A stretch of 64,000 nucleotides of DNA. It comes from Lachnospiraceae bacterium NE2001 (GTDB taxonomy: Bacteria; Bacillota; Clostridia; Lachnospirales; Lachnospiraceae). The stretch lies in contig FOEK01000016.1 of assembly GCA_900110635.1 (NCBI GenBank), positions 26,160 through 90,159 of the forward strand, written 5' to 3'. This document shows, piece by piece, positions 25,847-36,445 of this stretch (position 1 is its first letter; each line of letters starts with the position of its first letter). The translations under genes were made by a program, and so were the position numbers. The notes beneath the pieces were generated by a model, which was not told the DNA's origin, searched no databases, and was given only the letters and a program-made list of their open reading frames with translations.

Positions 25847-28656
25847 AAATATTACTATTTGCGAAAGAATTAACTAATGAAGCGGGCAGACAGGTAACGC
25901 CTAGCGAGGTAGTTAGAGTTCTATCGAAGAAGAGAGATGGCCTTACCATGGCATCTGACATAGATGAGAAGCTGATGAATTACGCTAAGATGATGATCAC
26001 AGGCGAGAAGGCTGAAGCTCCAGCAAAGAAGTCAGAGCCAAAGGCAGCAGCAGCTGCTCCTGCAAAGAAGCCAGCCAAGAAGGCTGCTCCTAAGACTGAT
26101 GCTAGCAAAGAGAAGGCACCATCTAAGTCAGCTTCAAAGTCAGCAGCAAAGCCTGCTGCTAAGAGAGTTACTCCTCTGAAGCCAAGAGTTTCGGCAGAGG
26201 AGAAGGAGGCTATGAAGAAGGGCCCAGCTGCACTAGCTGCATATAAGAGAAAGGTTGCTGCTGAAAATGCCGCTCTGGAGGCTGCAAAGAAGCCAGCTAA
26301 GGCTCCAGAAGCAGTTGAACCAGCTAAGACAGAAGAAGTTAAGGTAGAAGAGAAGATTGAAGAAGTAAAGACAACTTCAGAGACCGTTGAGACAGCTCCA
26401 GCAGCTGCTGAGGCTCCGGCAAAGGTTGAGGAGAAGGTTGAAACTGCACCTGGGACAAAGACCGAAGAAAAGGCTGAGGTAAAGCCTGAGGTAAAGCCTG
26501 AGGCAAAGGCTGAAACAAAGCCTGAAGCTAAGAAAGATAATTCTGGCAATAAGTCAGGTGACAGAGGACCTAGAGGCGACAGGTCTGACAGACCAGCTAA
26601 GTCTGATAAGTTTGATAAAAAGGATAAGTCTGATGACAAGTTCGACAAGAAGAACCGTTCCAACAAGCCAGCAAAGGCTGAGGCATCAGAGGCACCTTCA
26701 GATTCCAAGAAGTCTTCTGGAAGAAAGGGCGACAAGTCCAAGGATAAGGAGAAGGAGGCTCGTAGAGAGAATAGAGAGACTCGTAACTCCAGACGTGAGG
26801 ATAAGCGTTCTAAGAAAGACTTTAGAAATGTAGATGATATGGATACTGGCGAGAGAAGAAAGAAGCCAGCCAAGAAGCAGGAGAAGAAGGAAGAGGAAGT
26901 AATCAAGACAGTTACACTTCCAGAGGTTCTCACTCTTGGCGAGTTCGCTTCCAAGATCAAGCAGCCAGTTAACCAGCTTATAAAGAAGCTCTTCCTTGAA
27001 GGTAAGATGTATACTGTTAACTCAGACATCACCTACGAAGAGGCTGAACTGATCGCTCTTGAGTATAACATTATCTGTGAGCAGGAAGTAAAGGTTGATA
27101 TCGTTGAGGAGGCTCTTCGTGATATCGAGGATCCAGAGGATTCACTTGTAACAAGACCTCCAGTAGTCTGTGTAATGGGTCACGTAGATCACGGTAAGAC
27201 ATCCCTTCTTGATGCTATCCGTAAGACCAGCGTAACAACTGGAGAGGCTGGTGGTATCACACAGCACATCGGTGCTTACACAGTAGAGATCAACGGACGT
27301 AAGATAACATTTCTTGATACTCCTGGACACGAAGCTTTCACAGCTATGCGTCTCAGAGGTGCTATGGCAACAGATATCGCAATCCTGGTTGTTGCTGCAG
27401 ATGATGGTGTTATGCCACAGACTGTAGAGGCTATTAATCACGCAAAGGCTGCAGGTATCGAGATCATCGTTGCAGTTAACAAGATAGATAAGCCATCAGC
27501 TAACATAGAAAGAGTTAAGCAGGAGCTCACAGAGTACGGCCTCATCGCTGAGGACTGGGGCGGCAGCACAGTATTTGCACCTGTTTCAGCACATACTCAT
27601 GAGGGTATTGACAACCTGCTTGAAATGATACTGCTCACCAGCGATATCCTTGAGCTCAAGGCTAATCCTAAGCGTAAGGCTCGTGGTATCGTTATCGAGG
27701 CTAAGCTGGATAAGGGCCGTGGTGCAGTTGCAACACTTCTTGTTCAGAAGGGAACACTGAAGGTGGGAGATTTCATCGCAATCGGCGAGTCCCACGGTCG
27801 TGTAAGAGCTATGACAGACGACAAGCAGAAGGCTCTCAAAGAAGCAACACCTTCTATGCCTGTTGAGGTAATCGGTCTTTCAACCGTTCCTAACACAGGT
27901 GAGATCTTCATCGCTACAGATACAGAGAAGGAGGCACGTAACATCAGTGACGCCTTCATCACACGTGGAAAGGAGAACCTCATTGCCGAGACCAAGGCTA
28001 AGATGTCACTTGACGATATCTTCAACCAGATGCAGGAGGGTACTCTTAAGGAGCTTAATATCATTATCAAGGCTGACGTTCAGGGTTCAGTTGAAGCCCT
28101 TAAGCAGAGTCTTCTTAAGCTCTCTAACGAAGAAATAGTTATAAAATGTATTCACTCGGGCGTTGGTGCCATCAACGAGTCCGATGTTACCCTTGCAGGT
28201 GCATCAGGCGCTATAATCATTGGTTTCAACGTTCGTCCAGAGCCGCTGGCTAAGCAGCTTGCCGACAACGAGAAGGTTGATATCCGTCTCTACAAGGTTA
28301 TCTACAATGCCATCGACGATATCGAGTCCGCTATGAAGGGTATGCTTGACCCAATCTTCGAGGAGAAGGTTATTGGTCACGGTGTTATCCGTCAGACATT
28401 CAAGGCTTCAGGTATCGGTACGATCGCTGGTACATTTGTTGAGGACGGTGCTATCGAGCGAAATGCATCAGCACGTATCTCCCGTGGCGGCGACCAGATA
28501 TGGGAAGGCAAGATTGCATCTCTCAAGCGTTTCAACGACGACGCAAAGGAAGTCAAGGCCGGCTACGAGTGTGGTATTGTATTTGATTCATTTAACGACG
28601 TTCGCGAGGACGACACCATCGAAGTCTACAAGATGGTCGAAATCCCACGCACCTAG
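25843..28656 (+). CDS. infB: Translation initiation factor IF-2
   Basis: 937 residues. A long Lys/Ala/Pro/Glu-rich N-terminal extension (about 45-340) is followed by the IF2_N domain, and then the GTPase: [14 protein letters not shown] (G1), [12 protein letters not shown] (G3), VNKIDKP (G4). Domains II, C1 and C2 follow. It delivers fMet-tRNA to the 30S subunit. The ATGA overlap with the preceding gene indicates translational coupling. Confidence 0.97.
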   Translation: MKILLFAKELTNEAGRQVTPSEVVRVLSKKRDGLTMASDIDEKLMNYAKMMITGEKAEAPAKKSEPKAAAAAPAKKPAKKAAPKTDASKEKAPSKSASKSAAKPAAKRVTPLKPRVSAEEKEAMKKGPAALAAYKRKVAAENAALEAAKKPAKAPEAVEPAKTEEVKVEEKIEEVKTTSETVETAPAAAEAPAKVEEKVETAPGTKTEEKAEVKPEVKPEAKAETKPEAKKDNSGNKSGDRGPRGDRSDRPAKSDKFDKKDKSDDKFDKKNRSNKPAKAEASEAPSDSKKSSGRKGDKSKDKEKEARRENRETRNSRREDKRSKKDFRNVDDMDTGERRKKPAKKQEKKEEEVIKTVTLPEVLTLGEFASKIKQPVNQLIKKLFLEGKMYTVNSDITYEEAELIALEYNIICEQEVKVDIVEEALRDIEDPEDSLVTRPPVVCVMGHVDHGKTSLLDAIRKTSVTTGEAGGITQHIGAYTVEINGRKITFLDTPGHEAFTAMRLRGAMATDIAILVVAADDGVMPQTVEAINHAKAAGIEIIVAVNKIDKPSANIERVKQELTEYGLIAEDWGGSTVFAPVSAHTHEGIDNLLEMILLTSDILELKANPKRKARGIVIEAKLDKGRGAVATLLVQKGTLKVGDFIAIGESHGRVRAMTDDKQKALKEATPSMPVEVIGLSTVPNTGEIFIATDTEKEARNISDAFITRGKENLIAETKAKMSLDDIFNQMQEGTLKELNIIIKADVQGSVEALKQSLLKLSNEEIVIKCIHSGVGAINESDVTLAGASGAIIIGFNVRPEPLAKQLADNEKVDIRLYKVIYNAIDDIESAMKGMLDPIFEEKVIGHGVIRQTFKASGIGTIAGTFVEDGAIERNASARISRGGDQIWEGKIASLKRFNDDAKEVKAGYECGIVFDSFNDVREDDTIEVYKMVEIPRT

Positions 28657-28708
28657 CCTTCCCCTTGAGAGGAAGGTGGCCGAGCGTAGCGAGGTCGGAT
28701 GAGGTGTA
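28657..28708. repeat. CTTCCCCTTGAG...GATGAGGTG repeat (copy 3)
   Basis: CTTCCCCTTGAGAGGAAG forms a hairpin, followed by GGCCGAGCGTAGCGAGGTCGG (CCGA/TCGG) and ATGAGGTGTATA. It occupies almost the whole infB-rbfA gap and would be transcribed as part of the operon mRNA. Confidence 0.65.
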
Positions 28709-28726
28709 TAAATAGGAGTACAATAA

Positions 28727-29095
28727 ATGAGAGGAAATAATCCGAAACGTGCACGCACAAACAGTGATGTGCAGCGCGTCATAAGTCACGTTATCGAGTT
28801 CGAAATCAAGGACCCAAGAGTCAGCTCTCTGGTATCCGTGGTAAAATGTGACGTGACCAACGACTTAAAAGAATGTAAATGCTATATCTCGGTACTGGGG
28901 GACGAGGAGGCTGGCAAGTCCACACTTGACGGTCTTAACAGCGCCAAGGGCTTCGTAAGAAAGCGCCTGGCTGAGTCTCTCAATATGAGATATACACCAG
29001 AGATAACATTTGTACTCGATAGATCAATCGAGTACGGTGTTATGATGTCTAAGAAGATAGACGATATTATGAAAGGTGAATCAGATGGCGAGTGA
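28727..29095 (+). CDS. rbfA: Ribosome-binding factor A
   Basis: 122-residue KH-type factor for 16S rRNA 5' end maturation. RTNSDVQRVISHVIEFEIKDPRV and ITFVLDRSIEYG are family signatures. It follows infB after the palindromic repeat, with TAGGAGTACAATAA upstream. It overlaps nrnA by 11 bases. Confidence 0.94.
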   Translation: MRGNNPKRARTNSDVQRVISHVIEFEIKDPRVSSLVSVVKCDVTNDLKECKCYISVLGDEEAGKSTLDGLNSAKGFVRKRLAESLNMRYTPEITFVLDRSIEYGVMMSKKIDDIMKGESDGE

Positions 29096-30059
29096 TATTA
29101 TCAAAAAATCCAAAAGGCTCCATCAGATGATCGGCGATGCCGACACCATAGCTATAATCGGCCACATCCATCCGGATGGCGACTGCATTGGCTCCACTAT
29201 GGCTATGTATAACTATATAAATGATAATTACAAGGGCAAGACTGTGCAGGTGTATGCAGAGAGCTTCTCACCCGATTTTAAGATACTTAACGGTACCAGC
29301 AAGGTGAAGCATACAGCCTCCAACAAGAGGTACGATCTGGCCATTTCTCTTGATGTATCTACTATGGAAAGAATGGGAGACTTCCAGGACCTGTACAACA
29401 GTGCTATATCTACTGTTTGTATAGATCACCACGTCAGCAATGAGGGCTTCGGAGATCTCTGCTATGTGTCGCCTGGTGCATCCAGCGCTTGTGAGGCACT
29501 GTGTGATCTTATTGATCTGGAAAAGGTTAGTCTTAAGACTGCCAGCTGTCTGTTCCTTGGAATGGTACACGATACAGGCGTCTTCCGCTATTCCTGTACT
29601 GGCAAGAGAACTATGGAACTTGCTGGTCTCTTTATGGAAATGGGAGTCAACTTCGAGCAGATAATAGACGATACATTTTTCAAAAAGACTTATAAGCAGA
29701 ACCTTCTTGGCGCCCGCGTTATGACGGAGTCAAGGCTCCTGCTTGACAATAGGCTCATCTTTGGTGTAGTTACAAGCGAGCTGTTCAAAGAAATGGGCTG
29801 CACCAAGATGGATACTGACGGAATAGTTGAGCAGCTTCGCCAGACTGATGGCGTAGAGGTATCGCTGTTCTGTTACCAGCTGAACAAGAAGAAATTCAAA
29901 TACAGTCTTCGAGCAAAGTCAAAGGTTGATGTAAATGCTGTGGCTTCTACATTTGGCGGCGGTGGGCACGTAAAAGCTGCAGGCTTCGAGTCCGAACTGC
30001 CCTACGAAGAGGTACTGGCCAAAGTTGCCGACCTCGTCAAAGACCAGCTCGACAACTAA
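29085..30059 (+). CDS. nrnA: DHH-family bifunctional nanoRNase / pAp phosphatase
   Basis: 324 residues. The DHH domain has HIHPDGDCIGS (27-37) and the IDHHVSN motif (D114-H115-H116); the DHHA1 domain ends GGGGHVKAAGFE. The family degrades very short RNAs and 3'-phosphoadenosine 5'-phosphate. Start 29085 has GAAAGGTG six bases upstream; a GTG at 29076 is in frame but lacks a site. Embedded between rbfA and truB as in many Firmicutes. Confidence 0.92.
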   Translation: MASDIIKKSKRLHQMIGDADTIAIIGHIHPDGDCIGSTMAMYNYINDNYKGKTVQVYAESFSPDFKILNGTSKVKHTASNKRYDLAISLDVSTMERMGDFQDLYNSAISTVCIDHHVSNEGFGDLCYVSPGASSACEALCDLIDLEKVSLKTASCLFLGMVHDTGVFRYSCTGKRTMELAGLFMEMGVNFEQIIDDTFFKKTYKQNLLGARVMTESRLLLDNRLIFGVVTSELFKEMGCTKMDTDGIVEQLRQTDGVEVSLFCYQLNKKKFKYSLRAKSKVDVNAVASTFGGGGHVKAAGFESELPYEEVLAKVADLVKDQLDN

Positions 30060-30099
30060 TGTGCATATTTTATGATTTCAGGTGATTGAGTTTCGACAT

Positions 30100-31068
30100 A
30101 TGTATAATGGAATAGTTAATATATACAAGGAGCAGGGCTTTACTTCTCACGATGTGGTGGCAAAGCTCCGCGGTATTTACGGTCAGAAGAAGATTGGCCA
30201 CACCGGTACGCTGGATCCCATGGCGGAGGGCGTGCTGATAGTCTGTCTCGGTCAGGCGACCAAGCTCTCGGATCTGATCCTGACAAAGGACAAGCAGTAC
30301 ATCGCAAGAATGAAGCTTGGACTGGTTACGGATACAGATGATATAACCGGAAATGTGATCGAATCAAAGGAAGATGCTGCAAGACAATTCTTTAATGCTG
30401 AGGTCAGGGATCGAATAAACCAGGTGTTCCAGGAGTTTATTGGCCCGTCTATGCAGATTCCACCGATGTACTCAGCCATCAAGGTAAATGGCAAAAAGCT
30501 TTACGAGTACGCCCGGGCTGGCATTACCATTGAGCGTGAGCCAAGGCCTATCGAGATATATGAAATGAATCTGATAGATATATTTCCCGAGACAGGTGAA
30601 ATATCATTTTCAGTTAGATGCTCCAAGGGTACTTATATAAGAAGCCTTATTAGAGATATGGGTGAGAAGCTGGGAACCGGCGCGACTATGTCGGGGCTGC
30701 TTCGAGATGATGTAAATGGTATAAAAGCTGAGGATGGTTTCCGTATCTCGGATCTTCAGACTATGAAAGAAGAGGGCAGACTCGCTGAGTCAGTTCAGCC
30801 AATGGATACGATCCTGGCAGCTGTACCCGCAGTCAGCGTATCAGATAGTAGCATAAAGCTACTAACTAACGGCAATCGTCTCAGTATTTCCGATATAGAA
30901 GCATTTCAGGATGCTAAATCAGGTCAAGCTGAAGATACAGCTCATATCGCAATATCAAAAAGCTTAGAAGAGGCTATGTTTTTCAGGGTTTATTATCAGG
31001 ATGAACTGAAAGCCCTTTACAGCTATGATGCTGATAAAAAAGATTTTAAGGTTTTTAAAATGCTATGA
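30100..31068 (+). CDS. truB: tRNA pseudouridine-55 synthase
   Basis: 322 residues from ATG 30100 (MYNGIVNIYKEQGFTSHDVV). The catalytic aspartate is D39 in HTGTLDPMAEGVL, and the YxxYSAIKVNGKKLYEYAR-type segment and CSKGTYIRSLIRD are present. It makes Psi55 in the T loop. The C-terminal 80 residues are a less conserved extension. The frame is open to a GTG at 30082, but family N-termini favour 30100. Overlaps ribF by four bases. Confidence 0.93.
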   Translation: MYNGIVNIYKEQGFTSHDVVAKLRGIYGQKKIGHTGTLDPMAEGVLIVCLGQATKLSDLILTKDKQYIARMKLGLVTDTDDITGNVIESKEDAARQFFNAEVRDRINQVFQEFIGPSMQIPPMYSAIKVNGKKLYEYARAGITIEREPRPIEIYEMNLIDIFPETGEISFSVRCSKGTYIRSLIRDMGEKLGTGATMSGLLRDDVNGIKAEDGFRISDLQTMKEEGRLAESVQPMDTILAAVPAVSVSDSSIKLLTNGNRLSISDIEAFQDAKSGQAEDTAHIAISKSLEEAMFFRVYYQDELKALYSYDADKKDFKVFKML

Positions 31069-31937
31069 AGAAGACAGCGTTAACTATAGGTAAATTCAAT
31101 GGATTTCATTTGGGACACCAGATGCTTCTTAAGGATATAGCAGAAGTGGCTGAAAGAGAGGGAATGACTCCCAGGATTCTGAAGCTTGTCACGTCAGACA
31201 GCGGAATCTTCGATTCGGCCGAGATCGCTCAGTTTTTGGAGAATGAGTTTCCATCGATAAAGGATATAGAATATATAACATTTACCCCGGAATTTGCAAA
31301 GATGAGTCCCGAAGAGTTCGTGTCCAGGATTCTGGTGGACGAGATGAACGTGGGCTATGTCTCCGTGGGAGTGGACTTCCGGTTTGGCAAGGACAGGGCT
31401 GGCGATGTCAAGACCTTGAGAGAACTAGGTGAGAAGTACGGATTTCGGTTAAATGTTATAGATAAACTCCGCATTGATGAGAACATAGTCAGTTCTTCGC
31501 TGATCCGCGAGAAGCTGGCTGACGGCGATATGAAGAGTGCCGAGAAGTATCTTGGCAGGCCTTACAGTATTATGGGCAAGGTGGAGTCGGGGAAGAAGCT
31601 GGGGCGCTCCCTTGGCTATCCAACGGTAAATATCGCTCTGGACGAGACGAAGATACTTCCAAGGTACGGAGTGTATTCATCGGTTGTTAGGATTTTTGAT
31701 GGAAAAGAGTGGCATAATTATTCAGGCATCACCAATATCGGGATGAGACCATCCATCGATGATGGCGACAAAGCCACGGTTGAAACATTTATATATGATT
31801 TTAATGATGATATCTACGGATTTGATGTTATAATAGTACCTGAAGTTTTCATTCGAGATGAGAGACATTTCACGGGACTTGAGGAACTTACGCAGCAGAT
31901 AGCAAAGGATATCGAAATGGCGGCTTCGCTGGCATAA
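31065..31937 (+). CDS. ribF: Bifunctional riboflavin kinase / FAD synthetase
   Basis: 290 residues. The N-terminal FAD synthetase has the nucleotidyltransferase GKFNGFHLGHQ motif; SSSLIREKLADGD lies at the linker. The C-terminal riboflavin kinase has GKVESGKKLGRSLGYPTVN and GITNIGMRPS. It makes FMN and FAD. Translationally coupled to truB, and the last gene of the rimP cluster before tRNA-Arg. Confidence 0.94.
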   Translation: MKKTALTIGKFNGFHLGHQMLLKDIAEVAEREGMTPRILKLVTSDSGIFDSAEIAQFLENEFPSIKDIEYITFTPEFAKMSPEEFVSRILVDEMNVGYVSVGVDFRFGKDRAGDVKTLRELGEKYGFRLNVIDKLRIDENIVSSSLIREKLADGDMKSAEKYLGRPYSIMGKVESGKKLGRSLGYPTVNIALDETKILPRYGVYSSVVRIFDGKEWHNYSGITNIGMRPSIDDGDKATVETFIYDFNDDIYGFDVIIVPEVFIRDERHFTGLEELTQQIAKDIEMAASLA

Positions 31938-31958
31938 CAACTATGCGGCAAGTCATTC

Positions 31959-32030
31959 GCACCAGTAGCTCAGTGGATAGAGCAATGGCCTCCGGAGCCA
32001 TGTGCGTGGGTTCGATTCCCGTCTGGTGCA
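31959..32030 (+). tRNA. tRNA-Arg(CCG)
   Basis: 72 bases. Acceptor GCACCAG pairs with CTGGTGC, discriminator A, no encoded CCA. D-arm GCTCAGTGGATAGAGC; anticodon stem ATGGC/GCCAT with loop CTCCGGA, giving anticodon CCG; T-arm GGGTTCGATTCCC. All arms close. Confidence 0.95.
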
Positions 32031-32095
32031 CTACAGCAATATATAACGTAACAACGGATAAATATTTTTTGTGTTTAATAGTGAGGAAGAAAGAT

Positions 32096-32728
32096 ATGGC
32101 AAAGAACAGGAAACAAGAAGTTAAGATTAAGAAGATGCTGCTGTTAGTTTGGACAGTCTTCATTATGGCCCTCATTTCACTGGGAGTCATCGCATATAAC
32201 AAGCGTGATACCGTGAAAGAAGACCTGGATATGTCATTTAGCACCAGATTTTCTTACCAGACCAACGCCAATCCTGACATCAACGCTTTGATCATTACAT
32301 ATCTCAGCGCTATGTCCTCCAGTGATCAGGCGACGCTCCAGTCCTGCGTAGTTGATCCTACACAGTACGACAATATGTCCACAGTTCAGAGCCAGTCCAA
32401 GGTCATCACTGCATACAAGAACATCAACTGCTACACAGTTGAGGGTATGGACGAAAACTCCACAGTTGTATATGCCATCGCTAACATTTCAATAGTAAAT
32501 GTGGAATCTACACCGCTGGATATGCTGGGCCCTTACTATGTAGTTAAGAAGGACGGCCACTATCTGATTGACAACACAATGCTCAGCCAGGAAGTTTCCG
32601 ACTATATAGGTAAGCTGAACCGCACCTCAGATATCCAGGATCTCTATAAAATGGTAAAGGACGACGAGGACAAAAAGGCAGAGCAGGATCCAGCCTTCAA
32701 GGAATTCCTGAACCGCCTCAACAACTAA
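32096..32728 (+). CDS. Single-pass membrane protein of unknown function
   Basis: 210 residues from ATG 32096, preceded by GTGAGGAAGAAAG. A basic N-terminus (AKNRKQEVKIKKM) and one membrane helix (about 16-38) are followed by an extracytoplasmic domain of about 165 residues with a NTF2/DUF4878-like feel (DINALIITYLSAMSSSDQATL...YVVKKDGHYLIDNTML). Function unknown. The frame is open back through the tRNA to 31943, which is not coding. Confidence 0.75.
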   Translation: MAKNRKQEVKIKKMLLLVWTVFIMALISLGVIAYNKRDTVKEDLDMSFSTRFSYQTNANPDINALIITYLSAMSSSDQATLQSCVVDPTQYDNMSTVQSQSKVITAYKNINCYTVEGMDENSTVVYAIANISIVNVESTPLDMLGPYYVVKKDGHYLIDNTMLSQEVSDYIGKLNRTSDIQDLYKMVKDDEDKKAEQDPAFKEFLNRLNN

Positions 32729-32738
32729 GTAAAATAAT

Positions 32739-32773
32739 AGCCGATTCTCGAGCAAGAGAATCGGCTGTTTTTT
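32739..32773 (+). terminator. Bidirectional terminator
   Basis: AGCCGATTCTC (32739-32749) pairs perfectly with GAGAATCGGCT (32756-32766), six-base loop, then GTTTTTT. It separates convergent genes and touches the stop of the minus-strand regulator. Confidence 0.9.
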
Positions 32774-33230
32774 ACTTGTCGTCGCTCAGGTTTAATACTG
32801 AGATGTTTATGCCTCGTGGCTGTACCGGGGTTGAGAACACGATCTGGGTTTCTGTTTTTCCGTAGGTCTGCAGCTGTCCGATGAAGATATCCAGCTCCTG
32901 AGTGCTTGGGAAGCAAACCTTGATCAGCATAGAGTAGTTGCCGGTAACGCAGTTGCATTCAAGGACATTTGGACACGCCTCTATAAATGGATAAAACTCC
33001 ACTTTCTGATGTGGCTCCAGTGTGAGATTGATAAATGCTGTTATATGGTATCCCAGCGTTACAGGATCCAGTGTTGCGTGGTAGCCTGTCAGGATGCCCT
33101 GTGCCTCCAGCCTCTCGATTCGCGCTGACACAGCGGGGGAGGATAGCTCCACCTTTTCAGCCAGGTACTTCAGCGGATATCTAGCGTTCTCCTGTAATAG
33201 GGATATGATCTTTGAATCTATCTTGTCCAT
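32772..33230 (-). CDS. Lrp/AsnC-family transcriptional regulator
   Basis: 152 residues from the ATG at 33230 (MDKIDSKIISLLQENARYPLKYLAEKVELSSPAVSARIERLEAQGIL), a textbook Lrp winged helix. A RAM/AsnC_trans_reg ligand domain follows. GGAGAAATGTT precedes the start, so a longer frame to 33299 is not used. Probably senses an amino acid. Target genes cannot be read from the sequence. Confidence 0.93.
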   Translation of the reverse strand: MDKIDSKIISLLQENARYPLKYLAEKVELSSPAVSARIERLEAQGILTGYHATLDPVTLGYHITAFINLTLEPHQKVEFYPFIEACPNVLECNCVTGNYSMLIKVCFPSTQELDIFIGQLQTYGKTETQIVFSTPVQPRGINISVLNLSDDK

Positions 33231-33404
33231 AACATTTCTCCAATTTTTGAATAAGTCATATAATACTGTCCCCGCGGTTTTTGTTAAGAAAATTAACAAT
33301 TCTCTGGCAGACTCTTTGTATTATAAACCTATCGGAATAAAAATGCCACTATTTTTTAATATATTTAAGTGAAAAATATATAATAGTTAATATTTTAAGG
33401 TTAG

Positions 33405-33433
33405 TTGAATAATCCATGAAAAAAAGCTATAAT
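33405..33433 (+). promoter_or_regulatory. Promoter for the pseudouridine synthase gene
   Basis: TTGAAT (33405-33410), exactly 17 bases, TATAAT (33428-33433). It is the best -10 in the 257-base divergent gap; the rest of this gap is AT-rich with no further feature seen. Confidence 0.7.
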
Positions 33434-33487
33434 ATCTAGTTGTGCTGGAATAGACGCAGCGATATTTTGATATTAGAAAGTTAAACG

Positions 33488-34330
33488 ATGGAAGATGGAA
33501 TCCGCTTAAATAAATATCTGAGCCAGTCAGGCATTTTATCTCGAAGAAAAGCAGACGAAGCGATAGAGCGTGGAGAGGTACTGTTAAATGGTATCAAGGC
33601 CGCGCCAGGTGACCGGGTACAGCCAGGCGACAAAGTGACCTACAAGGGCGAGGTAGTATCGCCACAGGAAGTGGAGCGTGTGATCCTGGCCTACAACAAA
33701 CCGCTTGGTTTGGTCTGCACATCGAAGGATGCCGACAAAGATAGTATATTCAGGAAGCTTGACTATCCGGATATGCTGTACTACGTTGGACGTCTGGACA
33801 AGAACTCCCAGGGGCTGATCCTTCTGACAAATGATGGCGAGCTGGCCAACAGCATACAGAAGGCTCGCAACAATCACGAGAAGGAATACGTGGTTCGAGT
33901 GGACAAGCCGCTGACAGCTGCATTTGTCCGAGGTATGCAATCAGGCGTACCCCTGGAACTGGAACCAACTGATGATAGATATGCTGATGGTCAGTCGGGA
34001 AGTCGCCGATCAGGAGATGATAATAGAACAGGGGATAATCGAGCAGCAGATGAAAGTCAATCAGCAGATAAGAAGATTCGTGTAACCAAGAAATGCAAGG
34101 TCGTACAGACGGGCAAGAATACATTTCGCATCATTCTTACAGAAGGCATCAACAGACAGATCCGACGTATGTGCAAGCACTTTGGCTATCGAGTAACCTT
34201 TCTGAAGCGCGTCCGCGTGATGAATATAGGTCTCGGCAACCTGCCGATTGGCGAATACCGCCGCCTGACCCCCAACGAAGAAGCAACACTGCGCAAAATG
34301 TGCAATGGGGACTGTCCCCATTGCACATAG
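33488..34330 (+). CDS. RsuA/RluF-family rRNA pseudouridine synthase
   Basis: 280 residues: S4 domain (IRLNKYLSQSGILSRRKADEAIERGEVLLNG) and the catalytic domain with D104 in GRLDKNSQGLILLTNDG. The SQGL variant is characteristic of RluF-type (23S U2604) enzymes rather than RsuA or RluB. A low-complexity Asp/Arg/Ser insertion (about 155-200, QSGSRRSGDDNRTGDNR) interrupts the catalytic domain and is unusual. It ends at a dispersed palindromic repeat. Confidence 0.88.
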   Translation: MEDGIRLNKYLSQSGILSRRKADEAIERGEVLLNGIKAAPGDRVQPGDKVTYKGEVVSPQEVERVILAYNKPLGLVCTSKDADKDSIFRKLDYPDMLYYVGRLDKNSQGLILLTNDGELANSIQKARNNHEKEYVVRVDKPLTAAFVRGMQSGVPLELEPTDDRYADGQSGSRRSGDDNRTGDNRAADESQSADKKIRVTKKCKVVQTGKNTFRIILTEGINRQIRRMCKHFGYRVTFLKRVRVMNIGLGNLPIGEYRRLTPNEEATLRKMCNGDCPHCT

Positions 34331-34362
34331 GTGTGTCCCCAATTGCACATTTTGGCATAACG
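34296..34362. repeat. TGTGCA-type dispersed palindromic repeat (copy 3)
   Basis: ATGTGCAATGGGGACTGTCCCC continues to ATTGCACAT, a near-perfect 31-base palindrome. It is followed by a second half, GTGTCCCCAATTGCACATTTT. The first arm supplies the last codons of the pseudouridine synthase gene. Confidence 0.75.
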
Positions 34363-34443
34363 TATAGGCTTGAGTTATATGTGTATAGATAATTTATATT
34401 ATAACTATAGATAGATTTATTATATAAGTAGTTTAGAATAGAT

Positions 34444-36408
34444 ATGGATAAGATTTCAAGAATTAAGGAATTAGTTGAGATACTGAATAAAGCCTCCAAG
34501 GCGTATTACTCCGACGACGTGGAGATTATGTCCAACTTCGAGTACGACAAGCTTTACGACGAGCTGGTGGCCCTCGAGGCGGAGACCGGCACGATCCTCG
34601 CCAACAGCCCCACACAGAACGTGGGCTATGAGGTAGTGAGCGAGCTTCCTAAGGAGAAGCATCCAGCTAAAATGCTATCGCTAGACAAGACCAAAGAGGT
34701 GGATGCCCTGGTCAGCTGGCTGGGTGACAAGAAGGGCCTTCTTTCATGGAAGATGGACGGCCTCACTGTTGTTCTTACCTACGAGGACGGCACCCTGGTA
34801 AAGGCCGTAACCCGTGGAAATGGCGAGATTGGCGAAGTCATCACCGCGAATGCGAAGACATTTGTCAACATACCTCGTGGCATCAGCTACAAAGGACGTC
34901 TCACCATCAGAGGCGAGGCCATCATCACCTATTCCGATTTTGAGAGGATAAATGCATCAATTGAGGATGTGGATTCGAAGTACAAGAATCCGCGTAATCT
35001 GTGCAGTGGCTCCGTAAGGCAGCTGTCCAGCAAGATTACCGCTGAAAGAAGCGTAAGATTCTATGCATTTTCCATGGTTGAGCCAGAAGATGCAGATCTT
35101 CTTTCAAGCTTTGAAAATAGCTTTGAGAAGCGTTTTGAATATCTGCAGAGTCTTGGATTTGATACAGTTGAGTATAAGGCGGTTACAGCTGAAACTCTTC
35201 CTGATACAGTAAAGGAGTTTTCTGCAAAGATTCCAACTAACGATTTTCCAACGGATGGACTTGTTCTTTCATTTGATGACACAGCCTATGGCAAGAGTCT
35301 TGGTACTACTGCAAAGTTCCCAAGAGATGCGATAGCATTTAAATGGCAGGATGAGGAGGCAGAGACAACACTTCGAGAGATAGAGTGGAGCCCGTCCAGA
35401 ACTGGCCTTATCAATCCGGTTGCAATATTCGACACAGTGGATCTGGAGGGTACCGACGTGAGCCGCGCCAGCCTTCACAACATAACCTATGTAAAGGATA
35501 TGCAGCTCGGAATTGGCGACAGGATCAAGGTTTATAAGGCCAACATGATAATACCTCAGCTGTCCGAGAATCTTACGAAGTCTGGCAACCTTACAATTCC
35601 TGATATCTGTCCTGCCTGCGGAGGCGAGACGGAAATCAGAAATGATAATGGTACCGAAACTCTGAACTGTGTGAATCCAGCTTGTCCTGCAAAGAACATA
35701 AAGCTGTTTTCGCTCTTTGTATCGCGAAATGCTATGAATATCGATGGTATGTCGGAGGCGACTATTGAGAGATTCATCGGCGCTGGCATACTCCATAAGT
35801 TGTCAGACATTTACACGCTGAAAGAGCACCGTGACACCATCGTTACTATGGACGGTTTCGGCGAGAAGTCTTACGACAATCTGATGAAGGCCATAGACGC
35901 GTCGCGTAAGGCTGATATGGCGGCTTTCCTGTACGCCCTGGGAATCCCGGGCTTTGGTGTCGCAAATGCCAAGCTGATCGTCAAGGCTTATAAGAGTGAT
36001 ATAAATGCCATAATGAACGCTGTGCCAGAGGACCTGATGGAGATTGATCAGGTCGGTGAGGTGCTGGCAAGAGATTTCGTGGCATATGTCCAGAATACAG
36101 AAAAACGTGAGGAAGTCGAGAAACTTCTTGGCTACATAGATTTTGTAATAGAAGAGAATACCTCGGAGCAGGACCTTGAAGGGATGACATTTGTTATAAC
36201 AGGATCCCTGGAGACCTACCCAAACCGAGATGCCCTGAAGAAGGAGATAGAGGACCGCGGCGGCAAGGTGGCAGGCAGTGTCAGCGCCAAGACAACCGCC
36301 CTCATCAACAACGATATAGCCTCCAACTCCTCCAAGAACAAGAAAGCAAAGAGCCTCGGAATCCCGATAATCTCCGAAGAAATGTTCAAAAACAGTCAGT
36401 TTACATAA
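34444..36408 (+). CDS. ligA: NAD-dependent DNA ligase
   Basis: 654 residues. The adenylated lysine is K103 in [11 protein letters not shown]-fold and a four-Cys zinc finger ([10 protein letters not shown]...CVNPACPAK) follow, then helix-hairpin-helix repeats and a C-terminal BRCT domain (from about 575, [26 protein letters not shown]). It seals nicks in replication. The length is slightly short of the usual 660-670. The ATG is not preceded by a strong ribosome site. Confidence 0.95.
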   Translation: MDKISRIKELVEILNKASKAYYSDDVEIMSNFEYDKLYDELVALEAETGTILANSPTQNVGYEVVSELPKEKHPAKMLSLDKTKEVDALVSWLGDKKGLLSWKMDGLTVVLTYEDGTLVKAVTRGNGEIGEVITANAKTFVNIPRGISYKGRLTIRGEAIITYSDFERINASIEDVDSKYKNPRNLCSGSVRQLSSKITAERSVRFYAFSMVEPEDADLLSSFENSFEKRFEYLQSLGFDTVEYKAVTAETLPDTVKEFSAKIPTNDFPTDGLVLSFDDTAYGKSLGTTAKFPRDAIAFKWQDEEAETTLREIEWSPSRTGLINPVAIFDTVDLEGTDVSRASLHNITYVKDMQLGIGDRIKVYKANMIIPQLSENLTKSGNLTIPDICPACGGETEIRNDNGTETLNCVNPACPAKNIKLFSLFVSRNAMNIDGMSEATIERFIGAGILHKLSDIYTLKEHRDTIVTMDGFGEKSYDNLMKAIDASRKADMAAFLYALGIPGFGVANAKLIVKAYKSDINAIMNAVPEDLMEIDQVGEVLARDFVAYVQNTEKREEVEKLLGYIDFVIEENTSEQDLEGMTFVITGSLETYPNRDALKKEIEDRGGKVAGSVSAKTTALINNDIASNSSKNKKAKSLGIPIISEEMFKNSQFT

Positions 36409-36410
36409 AA

Positions 36411-36445
36411 ATGTGCAATGGGGACAGACCCCACTGCACATTCAA
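36411..36445. repeat. TGTGCA-type dispersed palindromic repeat (copy 4)
   Basis: ATGTGCAATGGGGACAGACCCCACTGCACATTCA, identical in its core to copy 2 at 20414. The downstream ATATATACGAGGAAG also resembles ATATATATTCGAGGAG after copy 2, so the similarity extends to the next gene's ribosome site. Confidence 0.75.

Noticed and set aside
31943..32095. Upstream extension of the membrane-protein gene
   Set aside because: This extension reads through tRNA-Arg(CCG). The ribosome site and plausible N-terminus are at 32096.
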